A DNA stretch of 64,000 nt from Streptococcus sp. DD12 (GCF_001578885.1 NZ_KQ969495.1:217512-281511), one strand, 5' to 3'. Counted from the stretch's first letter, positions 28,713 to 39,418 are shown. Made by a program: numbers and translations. The notes: generated by a model from the sequence alone, not told the origin.

Positions 28713-29597
28713 ATGAAATCGAGAAAAAATAGGCAGTGGCTCGTCCTGTCTACCTTGCTGACTTTGAGTCTTTTTTTCCTATCGGCTTGTGCGTCTTGGA
28801 TTGATAAAGGTCAGTCCATCACAGCTGTTGGGTCGACAGCCTTACAGCCTTTAGTAGAGGCAGCGGCTGACCAATTTGGTGAGGCCAATGATGGCAAAAC
28901 GGTCAACGTGCAGGGTGGCGGTTCTGGAACAGGCTTGTCACAGGTACAGTCAGGTGCGGTTGAAATTGGGAACTCCGATTTATTCGCTGAAGAAAAAAGT
29001 GGTATTGATGCCTCCCAATTGGTGGACCATCAGGTGGCTGTTGCTGGGATTGCCGTTATTGTCAATAAGGATGTGACGGTTAAAAATCTAACAACAGAAC
29101 AATTACGCAAGATTTTCACAGGTGAAATCACCAACTGGAAAGAAGTCGGTGGCAAGAACCTAGAAATTTCTATCATCAACCGTGCTGCCAGCTCTGGTTC
29201 TCGGGCGACCTTTGATAGCGTCATTATGGACGGCAAATCAGCGATTCAAAGTCAAGAACAAGACTCAAATGGTATGGTTAAATCCATCGTGTCCCAAACA
29301 CCTGGAGCGATTTCTTACCTAGCCTTTACCTACGTGGATAAGTCTGTTAAAACAATCAAACTCAATGGCTATGCCCCAACGGCAGCTAATGTTGCGACCA
29401 ATAAATGGGCCCTATGGTCTTATGAACATATGTATACCAAGGGTGAAGCGACAGGTTTAACCAAAGAGTTCCTAGATTATATGCTGTCAGAACATGTTCA
29501 ACAAAACATTGTTGCTAAAACAGGTTATATTGCCATCAATGACATGAAAGTTACAAAAGATGCCAATGGCCATGTGACGCCAAAAGCAGGAGTCTAA
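28713..29597 (+). CDS. pstS: Phosphate-binding lipoprotein
   Basis: Captures phosphate for the PstCAB importer. 294 residues; signal peptide with lipobox LSAC. Typical motifs are [30 protein letters not shown] and [13 protein letters not shown], which contact phosphate. The start is the ATG at 28713 after GAGG. First gene of pstS-pstC-pstA-pstB1-pstB2-phoU. Confidence 0.96.
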   Translation: MKSRKNRQWLVLSTLLTLSLFFLSACASWIDKGQSITAVGSTALQPLVEAAADQFGEANDGKTVNVQGGGSGTGLSQVQSGAVEIGNSDLFAEEKSGIDASQLVDHQVAVAGIAVIVNKDVTVKNLTTEQLRKIFTGEITNWKEVGGKNLEISIINRAASSGSRATFDSVIMDGKSAIQSQEQDSNGMVKSIVSQTPGAISYLAFTYVDKSVKTIKLNGYAPTAANVATNKWALWSYEHMYTKGEATGLTKEFLDYMLSEHVQQNIVAKTGYIAINDMKVTKDANGHVTPKAGV

Positions 29598-29599
29598 TC

Positions 29600-30517
29600 A
29601 TGAAGAATGAAGAACTAGCTAAAAAATTAGTTTCCCCTTCTAAAAACTCGATTTTAGAGAAAGTTGGGAAATACCTGACCTTTGCCTGTCTGGCCTTGAT
29701 TGTGTTTATCGTTGCCATGATTTTGCTCTTTGTTGCCCAAAAAGGCTTATCTACTTTTTTTGTCAATAAAGTGAATGTCTTTAGTTTCCTATTTGGTGCT
29801 AAGTGGAACCCATCTAATCAAGAATTTGGTGCTTTACCGATGATTTTAGGGTCCTTTATTGTGACCATCCTGTCTGCCATTATCGCAACACCTTTTGCTA
29901 TTGGCGCAGCTCTCTTTATGACGGAGGTTTCTCCAAAGGGAGCCAAGGTCTTGCAACCAGCTATTGAGCTTTTGGTGGGAATCCCATCGGTTGTCTATGG
30001 TTTCATCGGTTTACAGGTTGTTGTCCCGTTTGTGCGGTCGATTTTCGGAGGCACCGGTTTTGGGATTCTGTCAGGGATTTTTGTCCTATTTGTCATGATT
30101 TTGCCAACGGTTACTTTTATGACGACAGACAGCCTTCGTGCTGTGCCTCGCCATTACCGTGAGGCTAGTATGGCCATGGGTGCGACTCGCTGGCAAACTA
30201 TCTGGCGGGTGACCTTAAAGGCGGCCAGCTCTGGTATTTTTACAGCGGTCGTCTTTGGGATGGCCCGTGCTTTTGGGGAAGCCCTTGCCATTCAAATGGT
30301 GGTGGGAAACTCTGCTGTTGTGCCAACTTCCTTGACAACACCGGCATCGACACTGACCTCTGTTTTGACCATGGGAATTGGAAATACAGTTATGGGAACA
30401 GTCAGCAATAATGTTCTTTGGTCATTGGCCTTGGTCCTCTTAATCATGAGTTTAGCCTTCAATACTGTCATCAAACTGATTACCAAAGAAAGAGGTAAGA
30501 AGAACTATGCACGCTAA
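29600..30517 (+). CDS. pstC: Phosphate ABC transporter permease PstC
   Basis: 305 residues, six membrane segments. Motifs include PFAIGAALFMTEV, ELLVGIPSVVYGF and REASMAMGATRWQTIWRVTL, the coupling loop. It starts 2 bp after pstS and overlaps pstA by 11 bp. Confidence 0.96.
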   Translation: MKNEELAKKLVSPSKNSILEKVGKYLTFACLALIVFIVAMILLFVAQKGLSTFFVNKVNVFSFLFGAKWNPSNQEFGALPMILGSFIVTILSAIIATPFAIGAALFMTEVSPKGAKVLQPAIELLVGIPSVVYGFIGLQVVVPFVRSIFGGTGFGILSGIFVLFVMILPTVTFMTTDSLRAVPRHYREASMAMGATRWQTIWRVTLKAASSGIFTAVVFGMARAFGEALAIQMVVGNSAVVPTSLTTPASTLTSVLTMGIGNTVMGTVSNNVLWSLALVLLIMSLAFNTVIKLITKERGKKNYAR

Positions 30518-31391
30518 GAAAATGGATAAAATCGCAACTGGTATTTTGTATACCATTGCGGGAATCATCGTAGCGATTCTAGCTTCTTTGATTTTATACA
30601 TCTTGATGCGAGGTTTGCCACACATCTCTTGGCATTTCTTAACAGGAAAATCATCCTCTTATCAAGCAGGCGGTGGGATTGGTATCCAACTCTACAATTC
30701 CTTTTTCCTTTTGGTCATTACCTTGGTGATTTCTGTTCCCTTGTCTATGGGAGCCGGGGTTTATCTGTCTGAATATGCCAAAAAGGGCCGTCTGACAAAC
30801 TTTGTACGGACCTGTATCGAAATTTTGTCCTCACTGCCATCGGTTGTTGTGGGTCTCTTTGGTTATTTAATCTTTGTCGTGCAATTTCAGTATGGTTTTT
30901 CAATCATTTCTGGTGCGCTGGCCTTAACCGTATTTAATCTGCCTCAGATGACACGAAGCGTGGAAGATAGTTTACGAAATGTTCACCACACACAACGTGA
31001 AGCAGGTTTGGCACTGGGTATTTCACGCTGGGAGACAGTGCTACACGTGGTCATTCCTGAAGCTTTGCCAAGCATCGTCACAGGGGTCGTTCTAGCTTCT
31101 GGTCGTATTTTTGGGGAGGCTGCGGCCTTAATCTATACGGCAGGACAATCTGCACCAGCCTTGGATTGGGGCAACTGGAATCCCCTGAGTATCACGAGTC
31201 CCATTTCTATTTTCCGTCAGGCAGAAACGCTGGCTGTCCACATTTGGAAGGTAAATAGCGAAGGGACTATCCCTGATGGGACACAAGTTTCTGCAGGTTC
31301 TGCGGCGGTATTGTTGATTGTCATTTTGATTTTCAACTTTAGTGCCCGTAAACTAGGAAGCTTCCTGCATAAAAAATTGACATCTGCCTAA
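30507..31391 (+). CDS. pstA: Phosphate ABC transporter permease PstA
   Basis: 294 residues, six membrane segments. LSSLPSVVVGLFGYL and REAGLALGISRWETVLHVV are the family motifs. Translationally coupled to pstC. Confidence 0.96.
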   Translation: MHAKKMDKIATGILYTIAGIIVAILASLILYILMRGLPHISWHFLTGKSSSYQAGGGIGIQLYNSFFLLVITLVISVPLSMGAGVYLSEYAKKGRLTNFVRTCIEILSSLPSVVVGLFGYLIFVVQFQYGFSIISGALALTVFNLPQMTRSVEDSLRNVHHTQREAGLALGISRWETVLHVVIPEALPSIVTGVVLASGRIFGEAAALIYTAGQSAPALDWGNWNPLSITSPISIFRQAETLAVHIWKVNSEGTIPDGTQVSAGSAAVLLIVILIFNFSARKLGSFLHKKLTSA

Positions 31392-31401
31392 GGAGTAAAG
31401 C

Positions 31402-32205
31402 ATGACAGAGTATAACTGGGATGAAAAACATATCATTACCTTTCCTGAAGAAAAAGTAGCCTTGTCTACCAAGGACCTGCATGTTTACTATGGGCAAAAA
31501 GAGTCCATCAAAGGGGTGGACATGCAGTTTGAAAAGAACAAGATTACCGCTCTTATCGGGCCATCTGGTTCTGGGAAATCGACCTACCTGCGTAGTTTGA
31601 ATCGGATGAATGATACCATTGATATTGCACGAGTGACGGGAGAAATTCTCTATGAAGGCATCGACGTCAACCGTCCAGAAATCAATGTCTACGAAATGCG
31701 TAAGCACATCGGCATGGTTTTTCAACGGCCCAATCCATTTGCCAAATCCATTTACAACAACATCACCTTCGCCTATGAGCGAGCTGGGGTCAAGGATAAA
31801 AAGTTTTTGGACGAAGTGGTTGAACGGTCCTTGCGTCAAGCGGCCTTGTGGGACCAAGTTAAGGACGACTTGCATAAGTCCGCTCTGACGCTTTCAGGGG
31901 GGCAACAACAGCGCCTTTGTATTGCGAGAGCCATTGCCGTCAAGCCTGATATCCTTTTAATGGACGAACCAGCTTCAGCCTTGGACCCGATTGCGACCAT
32001 GCAGTTGGAAGAGACCATGTTCGAGTTGAAAAAGAACTATACCATTATCATCGTGACGCACAATATGCAACAGGCTGCCCGGGCTAGCGACTACACAGGA
32101 TTCTTTTACCTCGGCGACTTGATCGAATACGATAAAACCAAAAATATTTTCCAAAGGGCCAAACTTCAGTCTACCAATGATTATGTTTCAGGCCACTTTG
32201 GCTAG
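31402..32205 (+). CDS. pstB1: Phosphate ABC transporter ATPase PstB, first copy
   Basis: 267 residues. Walker [15 protein letters not shown]-loop MVFQRPNPF, signature LSGGQQQRL, Walker [14 protein letters not shown] and switch histidine in [10 protein letters not shown]. An N-terminal extension of about 20 residues precedes the ATPase core. Streptococci typically carry two tandem pstB genes. Confidence 0.95.
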   Translation: MTEYNWDEKHIITFPEEKVALSTKDLHVYYGQKESIKGVDMQFEKNKITALIGPSGSGKSTYLRSLNRMNDTIDIARVTGEILYEGIDVNRPEINVYEMRKHIGMVFQRPNPFAKSIYNNITFAYERAGVKDKKFLDEVVERSLRQAALWDQVKDDLHKSALTLSGGQQQRLCIARAIAVKPDILLMDEPASALDPIATMQLEETMFELKKNYTIIIVTHNMQQAARASDYTGFFYLGDLIEYDKTKNIFQRAKLQSTNDYVSGHFG

Positions 32206-32216
32206 AAAGGACAAAG

Positions 32217-32975
32217 ATGACAGAGCCAATCTTACAAGTCAAGGATTTATCCGTATATTACAATAAGAAAAAAGCCCTCAATAGTGTCTCTTTGGACTTT
32301 TTACCTAAGGAAATAACTGCCTTGATAGGCCCCTCAGGATCTGGGAAATCAACCCTTTTAAAGGCGATTAACCGCATGGGTGACTTAAATCCTGAGGTCA
32401 CTACAACAGGTACGGTGGTCTACAATGACCACAATATCTATAGCCCAAGGACTGACACAGTAGAACTGCGCAAAGAAATCGGCATGGTTTTCCAGCAGCC
32501 TAACCCATTTCCAATGACCATCTATGAAAACGTGGTCTACGGCTTGCGGATTAATGGCATTAAGGACAAGACGACCTTAGATGAAGCTGTTGAGCGTTCT
32601 CTACGTGGGGCTTCCATCTGGGATGAAGTCAAAGACCGTTTGCATGATTCAGCCATTGGTCTCTCAGGTGGGCAACAACAACGGGTTTGTGTGGCACGTG
32701 TTTTGGCAACGAGTCCTAAGATCATTCTTTTGGATGAACCAACTTCAGCGCTAGACCCTATATCTGCCGGCAAGATTGAAGAAACCCTTTACAGTTTAAA
32801 AGATAAATATACCATGCTACTGGTGACACGCTCTATGCAACAGGCTTCTCGTATTTCTGATAAGACAGGCTTTTTCTTGGGTGGTGACTTGATTGAATTT
32901 AACACCACTAAAAAGATGTTCTTGAGCCCTAAACACCAAGAGACCGAAGACTATATTTCAGGTAAGTTTGGATAA
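32217..32975 (+). CDS. pstB2: Phosphate ABC transporter ATPase PstB, second copy
   Basis: 252 residues. Walker [14 protein letters not shown], signature LSGGQQQRV and Walker [13 protein letters not shown] are intact. The H-loop reads [10 protein letters not shown], with arginine where pstB1 has the switch histidine, so the two ATPases are not equivalent; they may form a heterodimer with unequal sites. Confidence 0.95.
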   Translation: MTEPILQVKDLSVYYNKKKALNSVSLDFLPKEITALIGPSGSGKSTLLKAINRMGDLNPEVTTTGTVVYNDHNIYSPRTDTVELRKEIGMVFQQPNPFPMTIYENVVYGLRINGIKDKTTLDEAVERSLRGASIWDEVKDRLHDSAIGLSGGQQQRVCVARVLATSPKIILLDEPTSALDPISAGKIEETLYSLKDKYTMLLVTRSMQQASRISDKTGFFLGGDLIEFNTTKKMFLSPKHQETEDYISGKFG

Positions 32976-33042
32976 GCCACAGGCTGGCTGACCAAAATAA
33001 AGAGGTCAGAAAGCCATCAGTCTGAAAAAAGGAGGAAAAAAT

Positions 33043-33702
33043 ATGATGCTACGCTCGCAATTTGATGAAGAGCTTGAAAAGCTCCACAATCAATTTTACG
33101 TGATGGGAACAGAAGTCGTTTCCCAAATCAAAAAAGCGGTTCGTGCCTTTGTGAGTCACGATAGAGATTTGGCCAATCAAGTCATCGAAAACGACCAAAT
33201 CATCAATGACTATGAAATCAAGCTAGAAAAGAAATCCATGGAAATTATTGCCCTGCAGCAACCCGTTTCTAGTGATTTACGGACGGTTGTAACGGTGCTC
33301 AAAGCGTCGAGTGACGTGGAACGTATTGGTGACCATGCGGCTTCAATTGCTGAAGCAACTATCCGCAGTAAAGGTGAAGAACGCTTGCCAGAAGTTGAAA
33401 AACAAATCGGTGAGATGGGTATTGCTGTAAAACGAATGGTTGAGCAAGCCCTGTCAGCCTATATCCATGGAGATACCGCCAAAGCAAAGGAAATTGCTGC
33501 ATCTGACGAAGAAATCGATGCTTATTTCCGTGACATTCAAAGCTTGGCAGCTGAGCAATTGCGGGAACAACCAGATGCCATTTACGCCGGAAAAGAATAC
33601 TTTAAAGTGTTGATGTTCTTAGAGCGGATGGGAGACTATGCCCGTAACCTCTGTGAATGGGTCGTTTACCTAGAATCAGGTAAAATTGTTGACCTCAAAT
33701 GA
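33043..33702 (+). CDS. phoU: Phosphate transport regulator PhoU
   Basis: 219 residues, all helical, with the two PhoU repeats; E-R-I-G-D-H-A and E-R-M-G-D-Y-A are the metal-binding motifs. It links the Pst transporter to phosphate signalling. Two ATG codons in a row (33043, 33046) follow AAAGGAGG. Last gene of the pst operon. Confidence 0.95.
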   Translation: MMLRSQFDEELEKLHNQFYVMGTEVVSQIKKAVRAFVSHDRDLANQVIENDQIINDYEIKLEKKSMEIIALQQPVSSDLRTVVTVLKASSDVERIGDHAASIAEATIRSKGEERLPEVEKQIGEMGIAVKRMVEQALSAYIHGDTAKAKEIAASDEEIDAYFRDIQSLAAEQLREQPDAIYAGKEYFKVLMFLERMGDYARNLCEWVVYLESGKIVDLK

Positions 33703-33706
33703 TTGA

Positions 33707-33736
33707 AAAGAAGTGCTTTTAGGAGTGCTTCTTTTT
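33707..33736 (+). terminator. Terminator of the pst operon
   Basis: AAAAGAAG and CTTCTTTT pair around a short loop with a T run, directly after phoU. Confidence 0.75.
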
Positions 33737-33793
33737 CCTTTATGAAAGCTTTTTCATTTTTTGCGACTAAGCATGGAAAGGTTTTCTAAAATG

Positions 33794-33802
33794 TGTTACA
33801 AT
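33794..33802 (+). promoter_or_regulatory. Extended -10 of pepN
   Basis: TGTTACAAT, 37 bp before the pepN start; a weak TGGAAA stands at the -35 position. Confidence 0.6.
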
Positions 33803-33838
33803 GATAAGGAAATTTTAAGTTAGAATAAAGGATTTACT

Positions 33839-36382
33839 ATGGAAACAGTACAACACTTTATTGATAAGTTTCTTCCTGATAATTACAATCTTTTTTTGGA
33901 TATTAATCGGGCAGAGAAAACTTTTTCAGGAAATGTCGCTCTTAGTGGCGAAGCCTTGGTAGATCGCATATCTCTCCATCAAAAGGGCTTGGTCATCAGT
34001 AATGTCTTGTTGGACAATCAATCCCTTGATTTTATTATGGATGATGCCAATGAAGCCGTGCACATCTTCCTGCCAGAAACAGGGATTATGACCTTGCTGA
34101 TTGAGTTTTCTGGTCAGATTACTGATAATATGACAGGGATTTACCCATCTTATTACACCGTAGATGGTGAAAAGAAAGAAGTCATCTCAACGCAGTTTGA
34201 GAGTCATTTTGCCCGTGAAGCTTTTCCAAGTATTGACGAGCCAGAAGCTAAAGCAACCTTCAACCTATCGGTTAAGTTTGATGCCCAAGAAGACGATCCA
34301 GCCATTGTCTTGTCAAATATGCCAGAGGTCAACCCTGAGCGTCGTCAGGAAACAGGTATTTGGGCCTTTCAAACAACGCCTCGCATGTCTACCTATCTCT
34401 TGGCCTTTGCTTTAGGGGATTTACAAGGCAATACAGCTTATACCAAAAATGGGACTGAAGTTGGTGTCTTCTCGACTAAGGCGCATCCCTTGTCCAACCT
34501 TGACTTTGCCTTAGATATTGCTGTTCGAGTAATTGATTTTTACGAAGATTACTATGGTGTGCCTTATCCTATCCCACACTCTTACCACGTGGCGCTTCCC
34601 GATTTTTCTGCTGGAGCGATGGAAAACTGGGGCTTGGTCACTTACCGCGAAGTTTATCTCTTAGTTGATAACAATTCTTCGGTGGCAAGCCGTCAACAGG
34701 TTGCCCTAGTTGTGGCCCACGAGGTCGCTCACCAATGGTTTGGTAACCTAGTCACCATGAAGTGGTGGGATGATCTCTGGCTGAATGAGAGCTTTGCCAA
34801 TATGATGGAGTATGTAGCGGTAGATGCCATTGAGCCATCTTGGGGCATTTTCGAAGATTTCCAAACAACCGGCGTGCCTTTGGCCTTACGCCGCGATGCA
34901 ACAGACGGGGTCCAATCGGTGCACGTGGCAGTCAACCATCCCGATGAGATTAACACCCTCTTTGACCCAGCGATTGTTTACGCAAAGGGTAGTCGCTTGA
35001 TGCATATGCTACGTCGCTGGCTAGGAGATGAGGCTTTTGCCAAAGGTCTCAAAGCTTACTTTGAAGCGCATAAATACAACAACACGGTTGGGCGTAATCT
35101 GTGGGATGCACTCTCTGAAGCCTCTGGCAAAGATGTTGCAGGACTTATGGCTTCCTGGTTAGACCAACCGGGCTACCCTCTAGTGTCTGCGCAAGTTGAG
35201 AACAACCAGCTGATTCTCCGTCAAAAACAATTCTTTATCGGCGAACACGAGGATCAAAATCGCCTCTGGCAAGTCCCACTTAATAGCAACTGGGAAGGAC
35301 TGCCAGATATCTTGACCCAAGCAGAAGTGGTCATTGAGGATTACGCGAGTCTAAAAGCTAAAAACAAGGGACCTCTCTTGTTGAATACAGAAAACACGGC
35401 CCACTATATCGTCAATTACCAAGGGCGTTTGCTAGATGAGCTCTTGGCAGAATTTGACCAGTTGGATGCCATCAGCAAGCTACAAGTCTTGCAGGACCGT
35501 CGTCTTTTGGCTGAAAGTGGCGAAATTTCATATGCTAGCTTGGTCGATTTGATTAGACCTTTAAAACACGAAAAGAGTTTTGTGGTAAATGCTGCCTTGC
35601 AAGAAATCACGAATGGCCTAGAGCGCTTTGTTGATGAAGGAACAGCTGCCCAAGAAGCCTATCACCAGCTCCTAAAAGATGTCTTTGGTGACAGTTTTGA
35701 CCGACTGGGTTATGAGGCAAAAGCAGGAGAATCAGACGAGGACGAATTGCTCCGTCAATTGGTTGTGGCTAACCTCCTTAAAGCCAATGATGAGAAAGCT
35801 GTGGCTCAGGCTCATGACCTCTATACGACCTACGAGCATGACCTAGAAGCTTTACCAGCTGCCATCCGTAAAGCTGTTTTGCAAAATGAGGTTCGCCATT
35901 TTGAACGGGATGGTTTGGTTGATCACATCTTAAGAGCTTATGTCCGTAGTAATGACGGTAGCTTCAAGCGTGAAATCGCCTCAGCTTTGGCAAATACCCA
36001 TGATTTTGCTAGCTTAAACCATATTCTCTTGCAATTTAAGGACAAGGATGTCATCAAACCACAGGACTTGTCGACCTGGTATAGTTTCTTTTTGAGCCAT
36101 GACTTTGTTCAAGACACGGTTTGGGCTTGGGCTTGTGAAAACTGGTCTTGGATTAAACAAGCTCTTGGTGGCGATATGAGTTTTGATCGCTTTGTCGTTG
36201 CACCGTCAAATATTTTCAAAACAGAAAAAGGCCTGCAGGCCTACCGTGAGTTCTTTGAACCGCAACTAGGTGATTTGGCGATTAGCCGGAGTATTAAGAT
36301 GGGAATCACTACCATTCTAGCTCGGGTTCGTTTGGTATCTAGTGAGAAAGAAGCTGTTGCAGCAGCTTTAGAAAATCGTTAA
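33839..36382 (+). CDS. pepN: Aminopeptidase N (M1 family)
   Basis: Broad zinc aminopeptidase of the cytoplasm, used on imported peptides. 847 residues. GAMENWG substrate loop and the zinc site HEVAHQWFG...NESFA (HExxH plus distal Glu) are present. The position upstream of ciaRH is conserved in streptococci, but here thiT stands between them. Confidence 0.97.
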   Translation: METVQHFIDKFLPDNYNLFLDINRAEKTFSGNVALSGEALVDRISLHQKGLVISNVLLDNQSLDFIMDDANEAVHIFLPETGIMTLLIEFSGQITDNMTGIYPSYYTVDGEKKEVISTQFESHFAREAFPSIDEPEAKATFNLSVKFDAQEDDPAIVLSNMPEVNPERRQETGIWAFQTTPRMSTYLLAFALGDLQGNTAYTKNGTEVGVFSTKAHPLSNLDFALDIAVRVIDFYEDYYGVPYPIPHSYHVALPDFSAGAMENWGLVTYREVYLLVDNNSSVASRQQVALVVAHEVAHQWFGNLVTMKWWDDLWLNESFANMMEYVAVDAIEPSWGIFEDFQTTGVPLALRRDATDGVQSVHVAVNHPDEINTLFDPAIVYAKGSRLMHMLRRWLGDEAFAKGLKAYFEAHKYNNTVGRNLWDALSEASGKDVAGLMASWLDQPGYPLVSAQVENNQLILRQKQFFIGEHEDQNRLWQVPLNSNWEGLPDILTQAEVVIEDYASLKAKNKGPLLLNTENTAHYIVNYQGRLLDELLAEFDQLDAISKLQVLQDRRLLAESGEISYASLVDLIRPLKHEKSFVVNAALQEITNGLERFVDEGTAAQEAYHQLLKDVFGDSFDRLGYEAKAGESDEDELLRQLVVANLLKANDEKAVAQAHDLYTTYEHDLEALPAAIRKAVLQNEVRHFERDGLVDHILRAYVRSNDGSFKREIASALANTHDFASLNHILLQFKDKDVIKPQDLSTWYSFFLSHDFVQDTVWAWACENWSWIKQALGGDMSFDRFVVAPSNIFKTEKGLQAYREFFEPQLGDLAISRSIKMGITTILARVRLVSSEKEAVAAALENR

Positions 36383-36398
36383 TAATAGAATAACTCAT

Positions 36399-36499
36399 TC
36401 ACAAGGAGTGCTTTATGCTGAGACCGCCCTGGCGGAATCCTTACCACCTGATCTCGTTAATACGAGCGTAGGGATGTGATGCCTAGGGGCTCCTTGTGA
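36399..36499 (+). promoter_or_regulatory. TPP riboswitch upstream of thiT
   Basis: The thi-box is complete: CTGAGA (36418-36423), ACCTGATCTCG and TACGAGCGTAGGGA. The outer stem is TCACAAGGAG (36399-36408) with CTCCTTGTGA (36490-36499), followed by C and six T, so the aptamer's own closing stem looks like a terminator. ACAAGGAG is repeated as the thiT ribosome site at 36509-36516 and could compete for CTCCTTGT. TPP binding is expected to switch thiT off. Confidence 0.95.
36415..36471 (+). other. Possible 18-codon ORF inside the TPP aptamer
   Basis: AAGGAG (36403-36408) in the 5' arm of the closing stem is followed 6 nt later by ATG and 17 more sense codons, ending in TAG in the aptamer's last conserved box. 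The ATG context is nearly the same as that of thiT. Whether it is translated is unknown; the conserved aptamer sequence alone could create it by chance. Confidence 0.2.
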
Positions 36500-36522
36500 C
36501 TTTTTTAGACAAGGAGTCTTTT

Positions 36523-37086
36523 ATGTTATCATCACGTTCGCGTATTCATGCTTTAGTCGAAACGGCCATTTTTGCTGCCTTAGCCATGGCCTTGTCCTTT
36601 ATCCCAGACTTTGTCTCATGGTTTTCACCATCATGGGGCAGTATCCCTATTGTCATCCTTGCCCTGAGACGCGGGACCAAGTACGGCCTTTTGGGTGGTT
36701 TGTTATGGGGGCTCTTGCACTTTTTGATGGGTAAAGTCTATTATCTATCCCTGATTCAGGTCATTATAGAATACCCTCTGGCCTTTACCAGTTTGGGCTT
36801 GGCCGGTCTTTTCGCCCTGCCATTTTTAAAAGCCTTGTCTAAGCAAAGGACGGGTCAGGCCTTACTTTTTGGTTTACTAGCGGCCTTTACGGGTCTTTTA
36901 GCCCGTTATTTTTGGCATTATGTGGCGGGTGTCGTCTTTTGGCAGGCTTATGCGGGTAAGATGTCTCCTTACCTCTATTCGCTCATGGTCAATGGGATAG
37001 CTGCTTTGGGCACTTGGCTTGTCACATCCTTGGCAGTGGTTGTCCTTATCTGGGCCTACCCACAATTTTTTGAAAAGAAAGCCTAG
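36523..37086 (+). CDS. thiT: Thiamine ECF transporter substrate-binding protein ThiT
   Basis: S component that binds thiamine in the membrane and docks on the shared ECF ATPase module. 187 residues with six hydrophobic segments; family residues include WGSIPIVILALRRG near residue 40, GLLHFLMGK and FWHYVAGVVFW, which hold thiamine. The start is the ATG at 36523 with AAGGAG 6 nt upstream; the GTG at 36496 lies in the riboswitch stem. Confidence 0.95.
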   Translation: MLSSRSRIHALVETAIFAALAMALSFIPDFVSWFSPSWGSIPIVILALRRGTKYGLLGGLLWGLLHFLMGKVYYLSLIQVIIEYPLAFTSLGLAGLFALPFLKALSKQRTGQALLFGLLAAFTGLLARYFWHYVAGVVFWQAYAGKMSPYLYSLMVNGIAALGTWLVTSLAVVVLIWAYPQFFEKKA

Positions 37087-37099
37087 TCCTTTAGGTTGG

Positions 37100-37114
37100 T
37101 TTAAGAGCTTTAAG
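37100..37114 (+). promoter_or_regulatory. CiaR-like direct repeat upstream of ciaRH
   Basis: TTTAAG-AGC-TTTAAG. CiaR binds TTTAAG direct repeats with 5 bp between in S. pneumoniae; the 3-bp gap here departs from that. A TATACT follows at 37116-37121, so this may be an autoregulated promoter. A second extended -10, TGATAAAAT, lies near 37208. Confidence 0.4.
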
Positions 37115-37286
37115 ATATACTATGGTAAACTGTTAAGGCAGATGGGTGTCAGTAAGGTGTCATTTCCGCTATTTCATGCACTTTGTAAGCCGTTTCAGAA
37201 ATTTTATGATAAAATAGGAGAAAGCGGGTTTACCTATGAAAATATTAGAAGACCTTTCAAAACCATTAACCCAAAAGGAGATAGAA

Positions 37287-37961
37287 ATGATTAAAATTCT
37301 GTTAGTAGAAGACGACGTATCCCTATCAGATTCGGTATACAAATTCTTGGAAGACTTTGCCACGGTAACTCAGGTTTACGATGGTGATGAAGGCTTATTT
37401 GAAGCGGAATCGGGCGTTTATGACTTGATTTTGCTGGATGTCATGTTGCCAGGGCGCGATGGTTTTGCTGTTTTACGTGATTTACGTGAAAAAGGTGTCA
37501 CCACCCCTGTCTTGATTATGACAGCCAAAGAAAGCCTAGATGACAAGGGCCATGGTTTTGAATTGGGGGCTGATGATTACCTTACGAAACCATTTTATTT
37601 GGAAGAGCTTAAAATGCGTATCCAAGCCCTCCTCAAACGTTCTGGTAAAATTAGCGAAACCACACTAAACTATGGGGATGTCAGCATTGATACCTCAACC
37701 AATAGTTGCCACGTCAATGGCAAAACAGTTGAACTTCTGGGGAAAGAGTTTGACCTAGTGGTTTATTTCTTACAAAACCAAAATGTCATCTTGCCGAAAA
37801 CACAAATCTTTGACCGTATTTGGGGATTCGATAGCGATACGACGATTTCTGTGGTCGAAGTTTATGTTTCAAAAGTGCGGAAAAAACTCAAAGGAACGGA
37901 CTTTGTGACCAATTTGCAAACCCTTCGTAGCGTCGGTTATATTCTGAAAAATGCGGATTAA
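37287..37961 (+). CDS. ciaR: Response regulator CiaR
   Basis: 224 residues: receiver domain with the phosphorylated aspartate in [10 protein letters not shown] (about residue 51) and Lys in YLTKPF, then an OmpR-type winged helix. With CiaH it controls cell-envelope, competence and stress genes and several small RNAs in streptococci. The start is the ATG at 37287 after AAAGGAGA; an in-frame ATG at 37236 has no good ribosome site. It overlaps ciaH by 11 bp. Confidence 0.95.
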   Translation: MIKILLVEDDVSLSDSVYKFLEDFATVTQVYDGDEGLFEAESGVYDLILLDVMLPGRDGFAVLRDLREKGVTTPVLIMTAKESLDDKGHGFELGADDYLTKPFYLEELKMRIQALLKRSGKISETTLNYGDVSIDTSTNSCHVNGKTVELLGKEFDLVVYFLQNQNVILPKTQIFDRIWGFDSDTTISVVEVYVSKVRKKLKGTDFVTNLQTLRSVGYILKNAD

Positions 37962-39393
37962 AGCGCGTTTATATAGTTTAAAGAGAAAGTTGAAGTCGCA
38001 AAATTTTTCTTATTTTAGCCATTTCTTCTTTTTCTTTACAGGTATTTTCCTGGTTATGACGGTGATTATCTTGCAGGTCTTGCGGTATGGGGTCTATACT
38101 TCGGTGGACAATAGCCTGTCTGCGGTGGCCCAGGATGCAGATTCCTTTATCCAAATCACGTTGGGTCAGGGACCTGAGATGACCTCTCCTTTGACGTCCT
38201 ATCAAACGGGAACTAGCAGTAGTAGCTCGACAAGTGGGAGTTCCAGCAGTCTGTCAACGACCAGTTCGGGTCAGACCAGTAGCTCATCTGAGACGACAGC
38301 CAGTAGCAGAAAAGTGCTGGCTGAGCATGTCAATCCTGCGTCGAGTCTAACCGCCAATACCGATATCATCATTTATGATAATAAGGGAAATATCCTCAAC
38401 AACATCAACTTTTACTCTAATCTTAATTATATCAGTCCTGATTTTAGCGAACTGAATACCATTCAAAGCCAAAAGATTCGGGGCAAGTTTGGGAGTGAAA
38501 CTGAGACTTACCGCATGATAACAGTCAAGTTGGATAGTGATGTTTACCCAACAGCGGCTTATATGACCGTTGTGGTCAATACGACCCAACTCGATGCGAC
38601 CAATAGTCGTTATACCCGCTTGATTGTTTCCATTATGATTTTGTTCTGGCTGATTTCAGTTGTGGCTAGCATTTATCTGGCCAAGTGGACGACGAGACCC
38701 CTCATGCTGGCTTATGAAAAGCAAAAGACTTTCGTTGAAAATGCCAGTCATGAATTGCGGACGCCTTTGGCTGTTCTGCAAAACCGTTTAGAAACGCTCT
38801 TTAGACGGCCTAATTCAACCATTATGGACAATTTTGAAGATATTGCTTCAAGTCTAGAAGAAGTGCGCAATATGCGGATTTTAACGAGCAACCTTTTAGA
38901 CTTGGCCCGTCGTGATGATGGTTTGAAGGTTCATCTGGAGGAAATTTCACCCGAATTTTTTGACCGCATTTTTAGCAATTACAGTTTGATTGCCAATGAA
39001 AATGGTAAACAGTTAACAACTTTCAATGATATGCAGCAACCAATACAATCGGATAAGGCCTTGCTCAAACAGTTGATGACGATTTTATTTGATAACGCCG
39101 TCAAGTATACGGGGTCTGATGGGCATATTTCCATCTCAGTGACGCGCTCGCGTGATCGAAAGGTTTTGATTACAGTGGCAGACAATGGTCTGGGCATTTC
39201 TGATGAAGATAAAAAACGCGTTTTTGACCGTTTTTACCGTGTGGATAAGGCACGTACCCGTCAAACAGGTGGTTTTGGTTTGGGTCTATCCTTGGCCCAG
39301 CAAATTGTCCAATCCCTTAAGGGCACGATTACTATCAGTGATAATCAGCCAGCAGGAACCATTTTCCAAGTTAAATTAGCTGATAAAAATTAA
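37951..39393 (+). CDS. ciaH: Sensor histidine kinase CiaH
   Basis: 480 residues. Membrane segments at about residues 25-45 and 215-235 flank an extracellular sensor domain with a serine/threonine-rich low-complexity stretch (residues 88-120). The kinase core has [11 protein letters not shown] with the phospho-histidine, then the N, G1 and G2 boxes ([28 protein letters not shown]). Partner of CiaR. Confidence 0.95.
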   Translation: MRIKARLYSLKRKLKSQNFSYFSHFFFFFTGIFLVMTVIILQVLRYGVYTSVDNSLSAVAQDADSFIQITLGQGPEMTSPLTSYQTGTSSSSSTSGSSSSLSTTSSGQTSSSSETTASSRKVLAEHVNPASSLTANTDIIIYDNKGNILNNINFYSNLNYISPDFSELNTIQSQKIRGKFGSETETYRMITVKLDSDVYPTAAYMTVVVNTTQLDATNSRYTRLIVSIMILFWLISVVASIYLAKWTTRPLMLAYEKQKTFVENASHELRTPLAVLQNRLETLFRRPNSTIMDNFEDIASSLEEVRNMRILTSNLLDLARRDDGLKVHLEEISPEFFDRIFSNYSLIANENGKQLTTFNDMQQPIQSDKALLKQLMTILFDNAVKYTGSDGHISISVTRSRDRKVLITVADNGLGISDEDKKRVFDRFYRVDKARTRQTGGFGLGLSLAQQIVQSLKGTITISDNQPAGTIFQVKLADKN

Positions 39394-39418
39394 ACACCAA
39401 CTCTGTTGGTGTTTTTTT
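39393..39418 (+). terminator. Terminator of ciaRH
   Basis: AACACCAAC-tct-GTTGGTGTT with a seven-T tail. Confidence 0.92.
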
